Below, piece after piece: positions 21,992-36,100 of a stretch of DNA of 64,000 nt. Below the pieces are notes generated by a model. It worked only from the letters and a program-made list of their open reading frames with translations, did no database searches and was not told the origin of the DNA. The stretch's first letter is position 1. Each line of letters begins with the position of its first letter. The position numbers and the translations under genes are program-made. The DNA comes from Siderastrea radians (lineage: Eukaryota; Cnidaria; Anthozoa; Scleractinia; Rhizangiidae), in contig OZ024896.1 in NCBI GenBank assembly GCA_964017195.1, positions 35,333,307-35,397,306 on the forward strand. The letters are read 5' to 3'.

Positions 21992-24900
21992 ATGGGAAAC
22001 TGTTTAAAGGGCTCTGGACAGGACGACATTTCGCTTTTACACGACGAAGAAAGCGCGGAATCACCGACAACTGGCGAACCACCACCGCCATATCAGGTTG
22101 ATAACCCTCTGCCAAATATATGAACATATTTTCTTGTTTGATGACTCTAGCGGTGATCTGAAGTCATGAATGATGTGTTTAATTGCAGGAGGAAGCTCCA
22201 ATCTTTATTCAAAGTCAACATGCCCCTCATCTACTATCGGAAGAGCAGCAGATTCGCTTAGCACAACGTTTAGGTCTTATTCAACATCTTCCCGTTGGTA
22301 AATACGACGGATCGAAAGGAAAGAAGAGAGAGTATGTATCGTGCCCTTGTGTTTTGAAATAAGCTTAATTTACGTCAAGGCTAGGTTTCTTTTATAGATA
22401 TTACAAGCAAAGGTAGAGAGTTGAAGAAAGAAAAAATATTGCAAAAGTAAGCAATTAGTTATGAATACGATGAATATTTCAGTATTTCATTTCGTTCAGA
22501 GTTATAAACCCTTGCTGGTGTTGTAAATAATCTGGATTTCTTCAAGTGTAAACTATCTGGATACAATGGAATGCTTCCGTGAAGATCTAGCGTTTAAAGC
22601 GCTAAGCAATGATAACCTCAGGGATGTTTTTTTTTTTACTTTTTGAATAACATGTTGCAAAAGAGGAAATGGTGTACTTTTTGTCTGGCATTCCCTTTGG
22701 CGCTGTTTATCGAGAACAGATGTGTGTTAATATTCGAAAGACAGCGTGAAAACTTATTTCTTTGTCAAGAATGCGTATTTGCTTTGTACGAATTTTCGTG
22801 CTCTCATACCCAACAGATGACCCATGGCAAAATGAGAAACAATTACGGGGCACGCGATGTATACAATTGAAATTTTGTCCCTTTGTCTCGACTATTCGCT
22901 TTCGTTATTTACTGTGACTTCCGGTTCGATAAGTCGTTATTTCCTTGTGCTGTGCGGATGATAACCCTCTTAGACATTTTGAATTCCAGAAAACCAGAAA
23001 TGCTTCAAATTACAAATTGCATTTAGAAGTACAACTTGTGCGCTTTTAAGAAACTGAGTTGCAATGAAATTCGTTCCGAAACATTTGATTTTGAGATTTG
23101 CTTGATATTGTTCAGGGCGAAACCAAAACCACTAGCCGGAGAAAACAGCCGACGTTTCGCGACCCTCGCGACCTCGCGAGACGTTGGCTGTTTTCTCAGG
23201 CTACAAAACCACAGAACAAGGAAAGAAAAGGTGTTCAGCGTCCATGTGTTTTGCTAAGTAAGTATGTTACCTGTTTCTCGTGTTTAAGTTTCTTATTTAT
23301 TAGTTTTATTTGCGTGAGAAAAGCATGTGATTGTAAAATTAATGTCAGACTTGTGCTGATGCATGTTTGCAAACGCAGACATTTATAGTCACAAGAGTGC
23401 TACGTGACTTGAATTCATGCAAATATTTTTGACAACGTTGTAATAATTGATCAATATCTACTATTTACACCATTTCAAAATGATTTATTTCCAGGGAAAA
23501 AAACCCAAAGTTAGTGATATTGTTGCAAAGGAAAAAAAATGGCCTTTAATTATATGCAATTACAAGAGGGCTACTTGTGCCCTTTCAGGTCTTTCAGCAG
23601 AATGTCAACACAGTGTCAGCACTTAAGAGTTCAATGTCCAATTTGATGGGAAACATGATTTAAGTCACGTATCACTTGTGATTAAAATTAAAACAAAATG
23701 CACAAGGTGCTTTTCATAGTTCTGCAAAAACTTTACTACGGGTGTAGGTGCAAAGACTGCCCTCACAGAATTCTAAAGTAAAAATTGACATACTTTAACA
23801 GATTAAGTCTTGTTGGAAAATGTAAATGGCGACGGACAACCATTAGGGAAAACTAACAAAACACTAGGTAATAATCCTGCAAAGGATTAGTAGCCCATCC
23901 AGGAAGAGCAGCAATGCTTTAACCACAGACCACAAAGAGTTTGACATACAAGAGTCTATTGTTATGGAGCAGAGAAGCACAAACAAAATAATTTGACAAT
24001 AAAACTCCAATTCCTTTAAGGAGGCTTGAAAGGGTTTTTAGCTGGATGCTCGTGTGCAACCTACACACACCATAGCTAATTTGTACGCGTCAGCTAAGTA
24101 AAGCCAAATTGCTATTAAAAGTCATGCACACACAAAACACCAGAAGTGAAAATGCACCGTAAAATTGTGCAAACCAGAAATAAAATGTGCACAAAAGATT
24201 TGTTTTTATCTTGAAATTTCATTTGATGACCAACCCAACATTCAGTGTGACAAAACTTTTGAGGGAAAGTCATTCAGTGGAATTTTCTGTAATTCAGAAA
24301 ACACCTTTTTTTAATATAACATAAGTTCTACATTATAACTTTTTGTCATTACTACTAGACAAATTGAGGAATTAAAGGAGCTTTTCAAAAAAGCAATAAG
24401 GTATTTCCAAAAACTGAAATTTTAATCTTCTTTTTGTGGAGCCCTAGTGTTGCTATGGTAACCAATGACCTCACAATTAGCCTTGACGTATTGTACAACA
24501 ACAGCAACATAAAGATATTCATAGTTTTTACACTTGGTCAGGAATATATTTTTGTAATCTTTCCTTGTTTCAAAAAAACTTTTAGCATTGAAAAACCTTT
24601 ATGAACCACCTCAAGGGTGATAGGGAAAACATTAGGGAAGCAAAAGCTATAAACTATGGGCATGTGTGACAAATGTGCACTGAATCATTGGTTATGACAA
24701 CTCTGCAACATTGACCCTCATCACCAAGGTGACAATATTGCCGTAGAAACTGGATTTTAACATAATTTATATAATATTGTAATCACGATCCAGTGGTCTC
24801 TTTTGATTGTGCTTGAGACCGCGTTATTTTGTGATAATGTCGTCTCAAAATGCTGGCTTCTGATTGGTTCAGAAACTGTCATGACAATGCGGCCAAGGTC

Positions 24901-25771
24901 ATACTTCATAACTTTTCTTCACAAAACGCCGAAATATAGTTGGAAAAACCTTCATTACAATGTGATTCATCCCTACAAGCAACTTACCTTCACAGATTGC
25001 CTAAAATGTAAGTGCTAAAACTTTGGCTTTATAATGAGGGCGTTGGGAGAAAATACAGTGTTATATTCCGTATTGGGCTTTGTTGCTTCATGGCTCCGCC
25101 CAATATGGAATATATTTTTCTCAACTAGCAGTCATTATAAAGCTGCAATGTCGTCTCAAAATTGAATTTAGTTTATATTACAGTCGAACCTCAATTATCC
25201 GGACTCGGTGGGACTAGGGTAAATAGTCCGGATAATCGAAAATATGAATATTAATGAGACAACTGATCAAGCATGACATTCCCTTAGCAACAAAACAATA
25301 CTGAACCAATCAAAATTCAGCTGAACGCATTAGAATGCTTCTTGTCTCTCTGTCTCCGAGCGCTCGATCTTTCGAAAGCGGAGCGTGTAATGCGCTGTTT
25401 TAAACGCAATTTTCCTGACTTTTAACATAATTTCTGAATTTTTTTACCTCCTAAAGTTTTTAACATCTAAGGTCATTAATATTCATGAAAAAAACGGGAC
25501 CAGAGAAAAAGTCCGAATAATCGAAAAGTCCGGATAATCGATGTCCGGATAATCGAGGTTCGACTGTATTTTCAATTTTTTTTTCCTCAGGTGTGTAATA
25601 TGCATGTCAGACTTTGCAGTGGGAGATCCAATTCGGTTTCTTCCTTGTATGCACATTTACCACAAAGACTGCATAGAAGATTGGTTAGTGAGATCATTCA
25701 CATGTCCTTCATGTATGGAGCCTGTAGACGCTGCCTTATTGTCAACGTACTATGAAGCTTCAACAGAATAA
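21992..25771 (+). CDS. RNF11: RING finger protein 11
   Basis: Membrane-anchored RING-H2 protein that partners with NEDD4-family ligases and the A20 complex in ubiquitin signalling. Exons 21992-22096, 22189-22331 and 25591-25771 join in frame to 142 residues (human about 154). The N-terminus MGNCLKG keeps the Gly2 myristoylation and Cys4 palmitoylation context. PPPPY at residues 30-34 is the WW-binding motif. EEQQIRLAQRLGLIQHLP in exon 2 matches the conserved family centre. Exon 3 holds the RING-H2: C84, C87, C102, H104, H107, C110, C121 and C124 are all present, followed by MEPVDAALLS. All introns are GT-AG. Head-to-head with NUP155. The vertebrate linker between the acidic segment and the PY motif is shorter here. 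Confidence 0.96.
22332..25590 (+). other. RNF11 intron 2: repeats, no coding seen
   Basis: Contains an element bounded by two direct copies of tgtcgtctcaaaat (24838 and 25148) that includes a palindrome at about 25052-25125 (tatattccgtattgggc / gcccaatatggaatata), and a 385-bp pogo-like MITE ending 24 bases before exon 3. Otherwise AT-rich text without features I recognise. Frames at 22643-22870 and 23098-23388 show no family similarity. Confidence 0.5.
25182..25566. mobile_element. pogo/Tigger-like MITE, 385 bp
   Basis: Ends cagtcgaacctcaattatcc and ggataatcgaggttcgactg form a 23-base terminal inverted repeat with one mismatch, flanked by TA on both sides (25180-25181 and 25567-25568). CAGT-starting TIRs with TA duplication fit the Tc1/mariner-pogo superfamily. 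Internal text has no transposase. Confidence 0.85.
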
Positions 25772-28700
25772 CAACACCAACAACAAATAGAATACAAAAA
25801 AACAACCAAGGTGATAGACAACAAATTAAAAGACATTTTTTCTATTGAGAATCTTGCAAGAGGAGGCTTGCGCTTCTTGTGGCCTCAATGTCTTGGTTAG
25901 GCAAGTCCATCATAACCATCTGAGAGTGAGGTTCTACTTAAGGAGATGATGAAATAATGAAATATTTTGGGAATTTTTATTGTCTTCTTAGAGTTTGTGA
26001 TGATTTTGATCCCAATTTTTATGCTTTAGTTCTTTTTTTTTTTAACTGTTTCATTTTTGGAGGCGATAAAAGGAACACAAGGTTATGTTTGTCTGGACAG
26101 TGTGGTAGTCCTGGTGAGAGTATTTCCCACTAAAAACTACTGTTGGTGACCAATGCTTCAAAGGTGGTCAAGCCCCAGTTTCTTTAACTAAAGCGCAGTT
26201 ACTTATCAAGGATGAGTGTTATCTTGTCAGTTGATTTTTACCAACTGAAGAGAAAAAAATTTCTGTTTTCAAAAACAATTCTGAACTACCTTTGAAAAAC
26301 TGGGATCTGAGCAGGTCGTCTAAAAGTCAAGGGGAAATTTTATTGTCAGTTGATGCTGTTGAAGCAACATCAGCATGACTATGTATTTTTGTGCCTTGAA
26401 GCAAAATAAAGAAAAATTTAAAAAAAAATGACTATGTATTTATAGACCAGCATATCGCTACCAACTATTAACAATTTTGGTGTCTTGATCTTGAAATTCA
26501 ACTTGTAAAAATACTGGTATAGATTTTTGTGGTTGAAATAATATTTATATTAATTTTTGTTCAATGGACTAGAGTTTTTTAGCAAAATGGTATTGTTGGC
26601 ATTTCAATTTGATACCAGTTGAAACTTTTATTTCTTTTTATTAAATTAACCAGTTTAAATAAGTTTCTGTATTAAGCACAACCATACAGTCTAGTTTCTT
26701 ATTATAACTCATAATTAATCTCCAATGTTAAGGTTGCAGTTGACAATAGAAATCATTTCTAGCATTGTTACTTTTGTTCATGTTGTACATAGGAATGTGG
26801 AGCTCTTTAGACTTTGGAGCGTAACCTTTCTTCTCAGAAAAATCCAACCTCAGATTTCTCAAAGTTCATCAATTGGTATCGTTTTCAGATCCTCAAAGGT
26901 GGGCCTTTCCTTCCCCTCACAAGCTTAAGACATTGTGTAAAAGCATTCATACAGATTCGCTCAATGTTCAAGCAATAAGTGCAAAAAAAATTTACTAAAA
27001 AACTACTCAAAGCATGGTAACATTTTCAATGCTATTTGAAACATCTCACTCCAATTCACTTCTCTACGTGACCCCACAATGAAATTCTCAAGCATGCTCA
27101 AGAAAATTAATTCCAAATCTCGTAAAAATGTGCTAAAAACAGGTGCCATTTTGTTTTGAACTGACATGAAGCATCTTTTTAATTGAAATATGGATAACTT
27201 CAAATCCAATTTTCTCTTGCGTGGTCAGCGTGGGAGCAAAAGTATCGATAAGTTCTTCTTATCTTTTCTCAAAACGTGACTGTGCTGCAAATGTTTTTTT
27301 CGGTGACGTAATTTTTGCCCTTACTGCTTGAACGTTGAGCGGAAATCATCTTCATACAAACTGATGCAAAACTTTGAAGATAGATGTTTTCATACAAAAC
27401 GAAAACAAATGCACAAACAGACAGAAAAAGGCAATATTGTCAAAGTTGCATCAGAGCAGATGCAGTTTAACAGCTACAGCCAAGTTCCTTATGAGTACCA
27501 AAGTTTTTCTGAACTCTTGTCATGTTTTACAGAACAACATAATTTTAGGCAAATAATATTGTATTCAATGTGTTTTGTAAGTCCACTTATATACTTTGTC
27601 AAAGGTAATTAAAAGTGTTACAAGTCCTAATTGTAGTGCAAAGTGAGAGAAGAGAGCCATAGTCGATAACAGAGGTACTGAGATAACCCAGGGGAGCAGA
27701 TGGTACTTCCCTAGTTCAGCTATAATATGAATATAGGTTTCTGCTGCTGCAAAGGGCATGAGCTGTTTAGAGTGAAATAGGAGACAGAATTTAAAACAAT
27801 GTGGACTTAAACAAGGTATGTTTTGCTTACTGGAAATTCCAGAGGGGTGGGGAGTTCTAACCAAGGAAACCTTCCATTGGGGTGGTGGGGGTGGATATAT
27901 TCTGGAACAACTTGGAAATTTTGCTGTTTTGGCCTTTAGATAGAGAAAAATCTCAGAGATGAGTCTCAAACAGAGCATAAGAAAAGATTTCAATATTGGT
28001 GTGAAATAGGGTGTGTCTTTTATACTCTGGGTGGAATATACATTACTGTAAGCACATCCACTCAAAATTCCCAGGGATACCAGTCAGGATTGTAACTCTG
28101 CTCAACCTGTCGTTAACTGTCCTAAAACCAAGTCAAGTTGGGACAGGGTTCTTTAAACTGTAAGAGAATTTGTCGCAACTGAAATTTGGAATTATATTCC
28201 TTTTCCCCCCAAACCAATAGATCAAAAATTATCCCTTGATACATTATCACTGGGGTGACGAATGTAGGAGATATCTGCTTGATGTGGCACCAAATTCTGC
28301 AATTGTAATTGAAAAGGAAATATGTGGAAAGGAGGATGAACAATTCAATCTTGGTTTTGAAAGGGTAAAATTTTCTAATGCCAGCAAGGAAACCATTTTC
28401 CGTTTTCACCTTTCTTGTACGGTCCAAGATCTCAGAAAAATTTCCTTAGTTAAAAGCAACTTGACTAACATCACTCTTCAGTCAGCTAAGAAGTCCATCA
28501 TGTTTTATGAACGTTATGTTGTGTATCATTCACTTGTTTTTATTTAATGACAAATTCAGTAAAATCTTTTTATTAAAGGTTAAATAAGTTAAAGATCTTT
28601 AAATATATTTGTCTTTTTAGGTAGATTCAGTTAGTATAATTTAAGCACGTTTCAGATTTGTATAGAACACTATTTTATGTGAATGCAGCTATTTCAAGTA

Positions 28701-30130
28701 ACATTGTTGGATTTTAGAACCTTGAGAATACACAACAAGACTGAAAGGCTAAGATAATTCATGGATGTCAGTGCTATAGGATGAAAACATTAACAAAAAT
28801 CAATGCAACAAGTGATTGCCTTTGTGGTTTCTTCTCTACTTGAGCAAGGAATTGCTGAATTTGAATATGTTATTAAAAAGCCCAGTCTTTTACGTCAGCT
28901 TGAAGTTTTGAACTGACAGTGTTAGCTGAAATAGCTGTATGTATCATTAATTTTGAGTAACATCTTTTGTACATAGCCAACTTCTTGTGATAAGTTAATA
29001 TTTTAAAATGTAAAATACCACATCTTAACTTGTAAATAAATTTGAAATATTGTAATATCAATTAGTTGGGTTTGTTTCAGTGACAGGGTAGTGATATCTA
29101 CAGAATCTCTTAAGTAAAATCATAATAAAATCAACATTTGAACAACATTTGAACTTCCTAGGGCAACATTTGAACTTCCTAGGGCAGTTCTTTGGATTCT
29201 GGTGGATGTGAAGAGGTCAGAAGGGTGAACAGAATGTCTGCATCATGCTTCTTTGGCTAAAAACTGTGTTTTTGTGGTAATAAATGTTGCATTCAATTTT
29301 TTTCTGCACCTTTCGTTTGTCATCAGTCTTTATTGCTGTGATTTTTTTTGGAATTGCTAAAATTAAGACCCACGTAAAAAGGTGACAATAAGACACCATC
29401 ATCAATAATTTACATCTTCACTCAGAATCCTAAATTGTTTTGTTCAACAGCAGTTGCTGTTGTTTAAAAGATGATAGATGTAATGGTCCATTTCCCAGTG
29501 GCCTGACTGTGATTATGTAAGCTTTTGCTTGCACTTACTTGACCTACTTATCTCTCTCTGCCCTCTATCTCCCTTTCGGTGTGTGAGGATGAGTGCAAAG
29601 CCTTTTCAAGGAACATTTATGGGATCTCATTCACATGCAAACAAAACTCATTGTCGTTATGTGAAAGACCCAGCTTTTACATGTAAAAAGAGGCTATAAA
29701 TGTACTCTAAAATGGCCAATTAAACAATAAACGTTTTCGTTTTGACATTTGTCTCAACAGGAAACTTAAGTTCATAGCACGAGTATGAGATTGAGTACGA
29801 GTACAATTAACTTCCGAATTTAAAACTGGTGACATTTCCAGAGCCCTGACTCTCCTTTTGCTCACCAGTAGAGAAAGAGGCTCTAGGAATAAGATTACTT
29901 TCACAACAACGTAAAGCATGTGAACTGGAATAATTATCGAAAAGTTTTACGCTCAAACCCCCGGATAAGGTGGGACCACCAATAATAAAACGAATACAAA
30001 TAATCAAGGCTTGGCTACTTGTACTCATTCACGTAATTGGACTCGGGTTTCCTCCAGAGTCAGAACCACAAAGTTTGATCCATGGCTGTCTCTGCCTCAG
30101 TATGATTAGAAAGGCTGACCAACTCATTAA
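25772..30130. other. Convergent intergenic region between RNF11 and SLC4A11
   Basis: Both genes end here. Holds the presumed 3' UTRs, a micro retro-insertion at 26375-26441, a two-copy 21-bp tandem at 29145-29187 (aacatttgaacttcctagggc), and otherwise AT-rich sequence. Open frames such as 27328-27612, 27565-28065 and 28236-28547 have no recognisable domains and I do not call them genes. Confidence 0.5.
26375..26441 (+). mobile_element. 39-bp poly-A retro-insertion with 14-bp target duplication
   Basis: The 14-mer atgactatgtattt occurs at 26375-26388 and again at 26428-26441. Between them is a 39-base insert that contains AATAAA (26405-26410) and ends in A-rich text. That is the structure of a severely 5'-truncated retrotransposed transcript end. 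It lies about 600 bp after the RNF11 stop, so its AATAAA could serve the RNF11 mRNA. Confidence 0.65.
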
Positions 30131-33100
30131 TCACAAGTGAGCATCTAAAGCCTCCAGGTACTTGGAAGGGATCAGTTTGGGAACCAGGAGATGCCTGCAA
30201 AAGGTAAACGACAATTTCTTTGGTGCGACCCAGAACAAGGTATGTGGAATTAGGCATCAAAGGGGTGGGATTAGGTATCAGAGGGTGCTATCAGGGATCA
30301 GAGGTGTGGAATCAGTGATTGGGGGGGGGGGGTGGGATCGGGGATCAGAGGGGTGGGGTCAGAGATCAGAGTCGTGGGATCAGGGATCAGAGGGGTGGGG
30401 TAAGGGATCAGAAGGTGTTAGATCAGGGATCATAAGGGTGGGACCAGAAATCAGGGGGGTGGGACCATGCAGGGATCAGAGAGGGGGATCAGAGATCAGA
30501 TGGGTGCAGTCAGAGATCAGATGGCTGCAGTCAGAGATCAGAGGGATGGGATCTGTGATCAAGAGCGTGGGGTCATGGATCAGGGAACACACGGGTGGGA
30601 TCAGGGATTGCATGGCATGGGATTAGAATTGGCAGTTTTGGAGGGATCAACAATGAAAATTGTCACTCTTGAATCAGGGATCAGAAATTACCAGCATCCT
30701 GAAACCTTGAATTCAAAAGAGAACTAGCTTTTTCTGTCAGTAACAAATCCACTGGTTTCATCCTACCTGACTGGCAAAAGAAACATGAGTAGAACAGGGA
30801 ACACCATTTTCATGTACGGCAGAGTGGCAAATCCAAAGCCACACAAGACAGCAAGCTGCAGGTACTGTAGTGCAGTGTATATGTGCATCTTCCGCTGAGG
30901 AACATGACGGATATAGTGGTTCGGAGGGTATGCTGCCTACAAGAGTTGACAGATTACTTAAAATTAGATGACGGTCTTTCCCTTTATCACTAAATTACCA
31001 GATTTTTGGGGGGCACAATTGATGCCAATAGTATGCAAGCGGTACAGTGTATGTCACATAATAATAATATGAACCACAAGTCTCCCAGCAGCTCAAATAT
31101 GTGGTTAGAGCATCCACCTAGTGTGCGCAAGGTGGTGAAATTAACTCTGACACTGCAGGGCTTGTCGTAAATAGGAATTCCAGGCTGTCTCTCGGACTGG
31201 CAACTCTCAAAACACGCTTGCTCGAGCCAAATTCCTACTTACCCGGCTTAAAAAAGTTACTCCCCTAAAAACAACTGCTTGGGCTATCACTCGAGGCCAT
31301 GAGTTTTAAAGTGAAATTTATTCTTGGTTTTCAACATGTGATCTCTCTTATCTTGGTTTTTGATATGTGATCTCCCCCTTCTCTCTCTATTTGAGTGCTT
31401 GATATATAATGTGGTAAATTAATTCAAGTTGGCAGACTTGCACTGTAAGTTGCTGTGCAGTTGGCCTGGCCTTGCCGTCAAGCAAAGTAAGTAGAAAAAA
31501 ATTCTTGGCTGCGCAAGCTCAAAATCCATTTGCCCAAACTACTGGAAGGGGTCTCAGTCGAGCCCCACTGTACTACTGGGGACTCAATTGTTTCTTTGCT
31601 TTCCATGCTGGTGACAAACTGTATTCAGTTTACTTAATCCTTTATCCCTGATATTACTGTTCTCCATACATTTCCTATGGAACAAGTAAGCTAATAAGGA
31701 GAATTTGTCTAAATATCAAGACATCTGATCCTTGGTGATCATTTTCTTTATTTATCCTTGTCACTTGAATTTTTGAACAAGTAATGATAATATAAAGAGA
31801 AACTTAGGGCTTAAAGGTTTAACATCCCACCTGCTCTGTGATCAACAGCAGTGCTCTCTCAAACATCTGGTTGCCATCCAGTGCTGTTACGGCCATGAAA
31901 AGAAACAAGCCATCAAGCACTGGTGTGGGAATCAGTGTGAGTGGAGTTGGCAACATCAGGAGGGACAAGGCAATCAGAAGGTTGGATATTAAGCCAGACA
32001 GTCTTGTTTCTCTTACTTTCACAATGCTGAAAATGAAACATCAATTAACACAGATCACAAAACTTTCAGTATATATGGGAGAAACACCTGTTACATAGCG
32101 GATATTACACGGTGGCGTGAAGATATGAATTTTGTTTTTTACCACGAGAAAATAAAATTCATATCTTCAAGCCCCCATGTAATTTTCTTTTTATTATATG
32201 GACAAGAGTATTTTTGCACAAACAGCAGCACAAGAGCGAGAAATGAAGTCATCGATATCCTCACTAGTGAGGATATGGAAAATACGCCACTCAAGTCCCG
32301 GATGTAGTTTCGTATGAACTTTACGAGTGGTCTATTTTCCACTAAAACACTCTTGTCTATATAATAAAAAGTATTACAATTAGGACTGCAACGATACAAT
32401 TTTCCATGATACGATACATATCTCAATACAAGGGCCAAGATACGATACACGATACGGTACATTACTTTGCATGACAAAACTACTTACCAACAACTTACAC
32501 AACTTTTAAACAAATTATTTATTTCCATAATAATGAATTTAACACAGTAATAACACAACATCAAGTCGCCTTACAAAGGCTAAAATGTAGAGCTTGGGTA
32601 AGGTTATTAAAGATGGTGATTTCCCAAATTTGTTGATGTAGCATATTTTATTGTATTGTAATATCGCGATATCTTATTTAAATATTGATATTCACATCAT
32701 AGGAAAAAATGTCGTGGTTCACCGATGCATCAGTGTATCGTTGCAGCCCTAGTTATAATTTACTTCTTATTAATTGAGCTAGTGAGTGTTAATGAGAAGT
32801 TTATTATATAGCTGTCCCTAACACTTTACTAGACTAAGTGAAAAAGTGAGCTGTGGTGGGTGGGGATGACCTGTGCAAATACCAGAAAACATACAATATG
32901 AAGTCATCCAGAAGTTTTTCATTTCACACAAAAAAAATTATATCGCACAAGAACTAGAGGCGTGAAGGCTCGCGTTGTTTCACTTCTTACTTTTCATTCA
33001 CCAAAGGTTTCAAACTCTGCTGCGCTGTTACTCGCACTTTGCCAGCTGGGCATTAACACCACTCATAATGCCCATGGGTGTTAAGAGAAAATCCAGGCCT

Positions 33101-36100
33101 GGGAATTGGACAATCACAGGGCTCGTCATGTCTTAACATAGTAAGCTTCTATTACTTACATTTCAAACACATGTCCTCTGTCTACTCTCTCTTCCACATC
33201 AGCCAATGCTCTTACGTGGAGTGGTGAATGTGGTAGAGCAGCATGTACCCACGGCAGGCCAAACACTGAGAGAAAGCCATTCACTAATGCCACTATGAGT
33301 AAATCCCAATGGTAAGCGCTGCCTTTCTTTAACCTAAAAGGACGGCAAACATCAGTTGTATATGAGTACTCAATGCAAGGATATTTTACAATGCTAAACG
33401 TGCACAATGATAAAGTTGTTAACTACTGAGATCCAGTTATAAGTGCCCCTAGGCGCAACAAAAAGGAATTAAGGTTTTATTTGTCATACTAGGTGACCTG
33501 CCAAGCATTCATAATTGGTTTGCATGTGCTTAAATTGTTTGAAAATTCAGTAACCATGTGAAAGCTCTGGTCTGTTTGACTGCAATACATGATTTGTGTT
33601 ACAGAAGGCAGTATGGCTGTGATGAAGTGGTGATTGGTAGAATGCAGGGTGCCTTGTTATTAGGACTGTTCTGTGCATTGTATCATGACACATTGTCTCT
33701 CTTCAGCCTGCAGGTATATGAATCGTTACCCACAAACCATGAACCCTGCCCTGCTATAAAAATGCATATTCTCCCTACTGTTCTCCATACATTCGTCATG
33801 GAACTAGTAAGGAAATTTGTCTCAATGTCAAGACCTCGTATCCTTGGCAATCGATCACCTTCTTTATTCCCATCACTTGAATGCTTGAACAAGTGGTGAT
33901 GATGTTAAGAGAAATTTCATTTTCATCACTGTTAGGACTTGAAGGGTTGAGGTAACGTACCTAACAAAATGCTAACCCTCTGATTGACCCTGGAGAAGTA
34001 AGTCTGGGGGAGGGGGGGGGGGTAGTTATGGTCCTTTGCACTTTGTTTCAAGGAAACCAGGGTATACTCTAGATCTGTCAGTTGTGAGCCACAAGGCTCA
34101 TGAAGAATATATACCATACACTAAAATTTAATAACTGTTACAACAAGATACTGATCATTTTACCTGTTTCCAGGGTTGTTTACCATAGCACTAGAGATGT
34201 TCTGGTCCATGAAAAACAAGAGTGAAAGTGAGAAGCCAAGACCCATGGCAGCAAACACGGCACCCCAAGTGAGCTTATGAAGAGGCGCTATGGCAAAGGA
34301 AAATGAATCTGTCGCTTGAAACTTGTACCCTGTTTAAAAGTGAACAACTAAGATTAGCATTTTTGGGTGAACTTTTCCGGTACAATTTGCAGTTATAAAA
34401 GCCATAATTGGGAACCAACATGATGTCACAATTCATACTTACTTCCAAGGTCCCTCACAAAATAAGATGCAATAAAAGACATGGCAAGAACAGCCACTAC
34501 AAGTGCATAATCAGCCAGAGCCTCCCGCTTGCCAGCATCAAGAAATGGGCTGAAAAAAAGTTAATAAATGAAAGACAGGTTGTATCGCAATGTCACAGTT
34601 TACAAACACATTCCACATTATAAATCTTAGTTTAGTCTTTAGGACCTAAATCACATAGAGACCCTTGAATAGTTTTTGAACTACATGTCACAGCTAACTA
34701 CGACCGTACATGTAAAAGAAAATGGCTATCCACAACATTTGTGTAAGCTGTGAGAGTGGTTTTCAGATGAGTGTTGTAAAACCAAACCAAGTAATTACGC
34801 TATCCAATCACAATGGGAACAAAACACAAAGTGAACCAATCAAAAATTGAAGCAAATACAAGTAATAAGCGTTAAGCATGGGAAAACACATGCACGCAAG
34901 TCATGATTGGTTTTGATTTTACGTCTGATTGGTTGAGAAAGTGGCGCAAGCTTTTTTAACCAATCAGAGAGCGTTGTAAAGCAAAACCAAAGCAAACACG
35001 TTGCCTACGATGCTCAAATGAAAACTGCTTTAGGTGTAAATCAAGACAAAGTCATAAAAAAGGTGGCTATTGATCCTCACAGTGGGTATGATAACAGCTG
35101 ATCACCACCAATCACAGCTGCCCATTGTGATACACAAAGGTGATGCATAACAAGTCAACCTCATCGCCTGATGAAACTAGCAGTGAGCAGTTGAAATGTT
35201 GTGACTTACAACTCAAGTGAACACATCGTAAGACAAATGATTATACACTTTATAATAATCTAGACAAAGTAGGCAGCTATTAATCTTTAACAGACACAGT
35301 GCACACATGCCAATAGGTCGCTCATCAAAAACAGCCTGGCTCATCAAAGTCGTCATGAAGTCTTCTTGTATCTGCTAATGCCAGACATTCATCACAGTCA
35401 AAATGCAACTTGTCATTGCAATTCTAAGGACAGCAGTGCTTTCAATAACACGTGGCTCCCACCAGAGCTCCGGCAGGTGGTTTCTTGCAAACAGCCACCT
35501 GTGTTTCTTGTGTTAATGTGCTTATGAACAAATAAAAAGGAACTAGCAATTCACCCCAATTCAATGGTTAGTAGCTATTGGAAAACTGCTCATCTGTAGT
35601 ATACACAAGTGATAATATAGTGTATCATATACATGAGATTTTATCACACTGACTTATTAACTGTGCCTTGTACCATACAGTAAAACCCTTTTTCCTAACA
35701 AAATTAATAAAACTTAGGTGTTAATACTTTTGCCTCAAATCACTGGAAATAGTTCTTCCAAAGGATGTACCTCTAAAGGATGTATTTCTACAGGATGTAC
35801 TTCTGAAGGAGGTGATTCTAAAGTATATACTTCTAAAGGATGGCTGCGTAAAGGATGCCCCTCTAAAGGACGTCCTCCTAAAGGATGTCCTTCTAAAGGA
35901 TGTCCTCTTAAAGGATATCCTTCTAAAGGATATACTCCTAAAGGATGTCCTTCTAAAGGATGTCCTTCTAAAGGGTGTCCTCGTCAAGGATGTCCTTCTA
36001 AAGGATGTCCTTCTAAAGGATGTCCTTCTAAAGGATGTCCTTCTGAAGGATGTCCTTCTAAAGGGTGTCCTCGTCAAGGATGTCCTTCTAAAGGATGTCC

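Noticed and set aside
27565..28065. 166-codon minus-strand frame
   Set aside because: No domain, signal or splice context recognised; composition like surrounding intergenic sequence.
30162..30626. 154-codon plus-strand frame
   Set aside because: Translation of the G-rich 16-bp minisatellite; overlaps the last SLC4A11 exon on the other strand.
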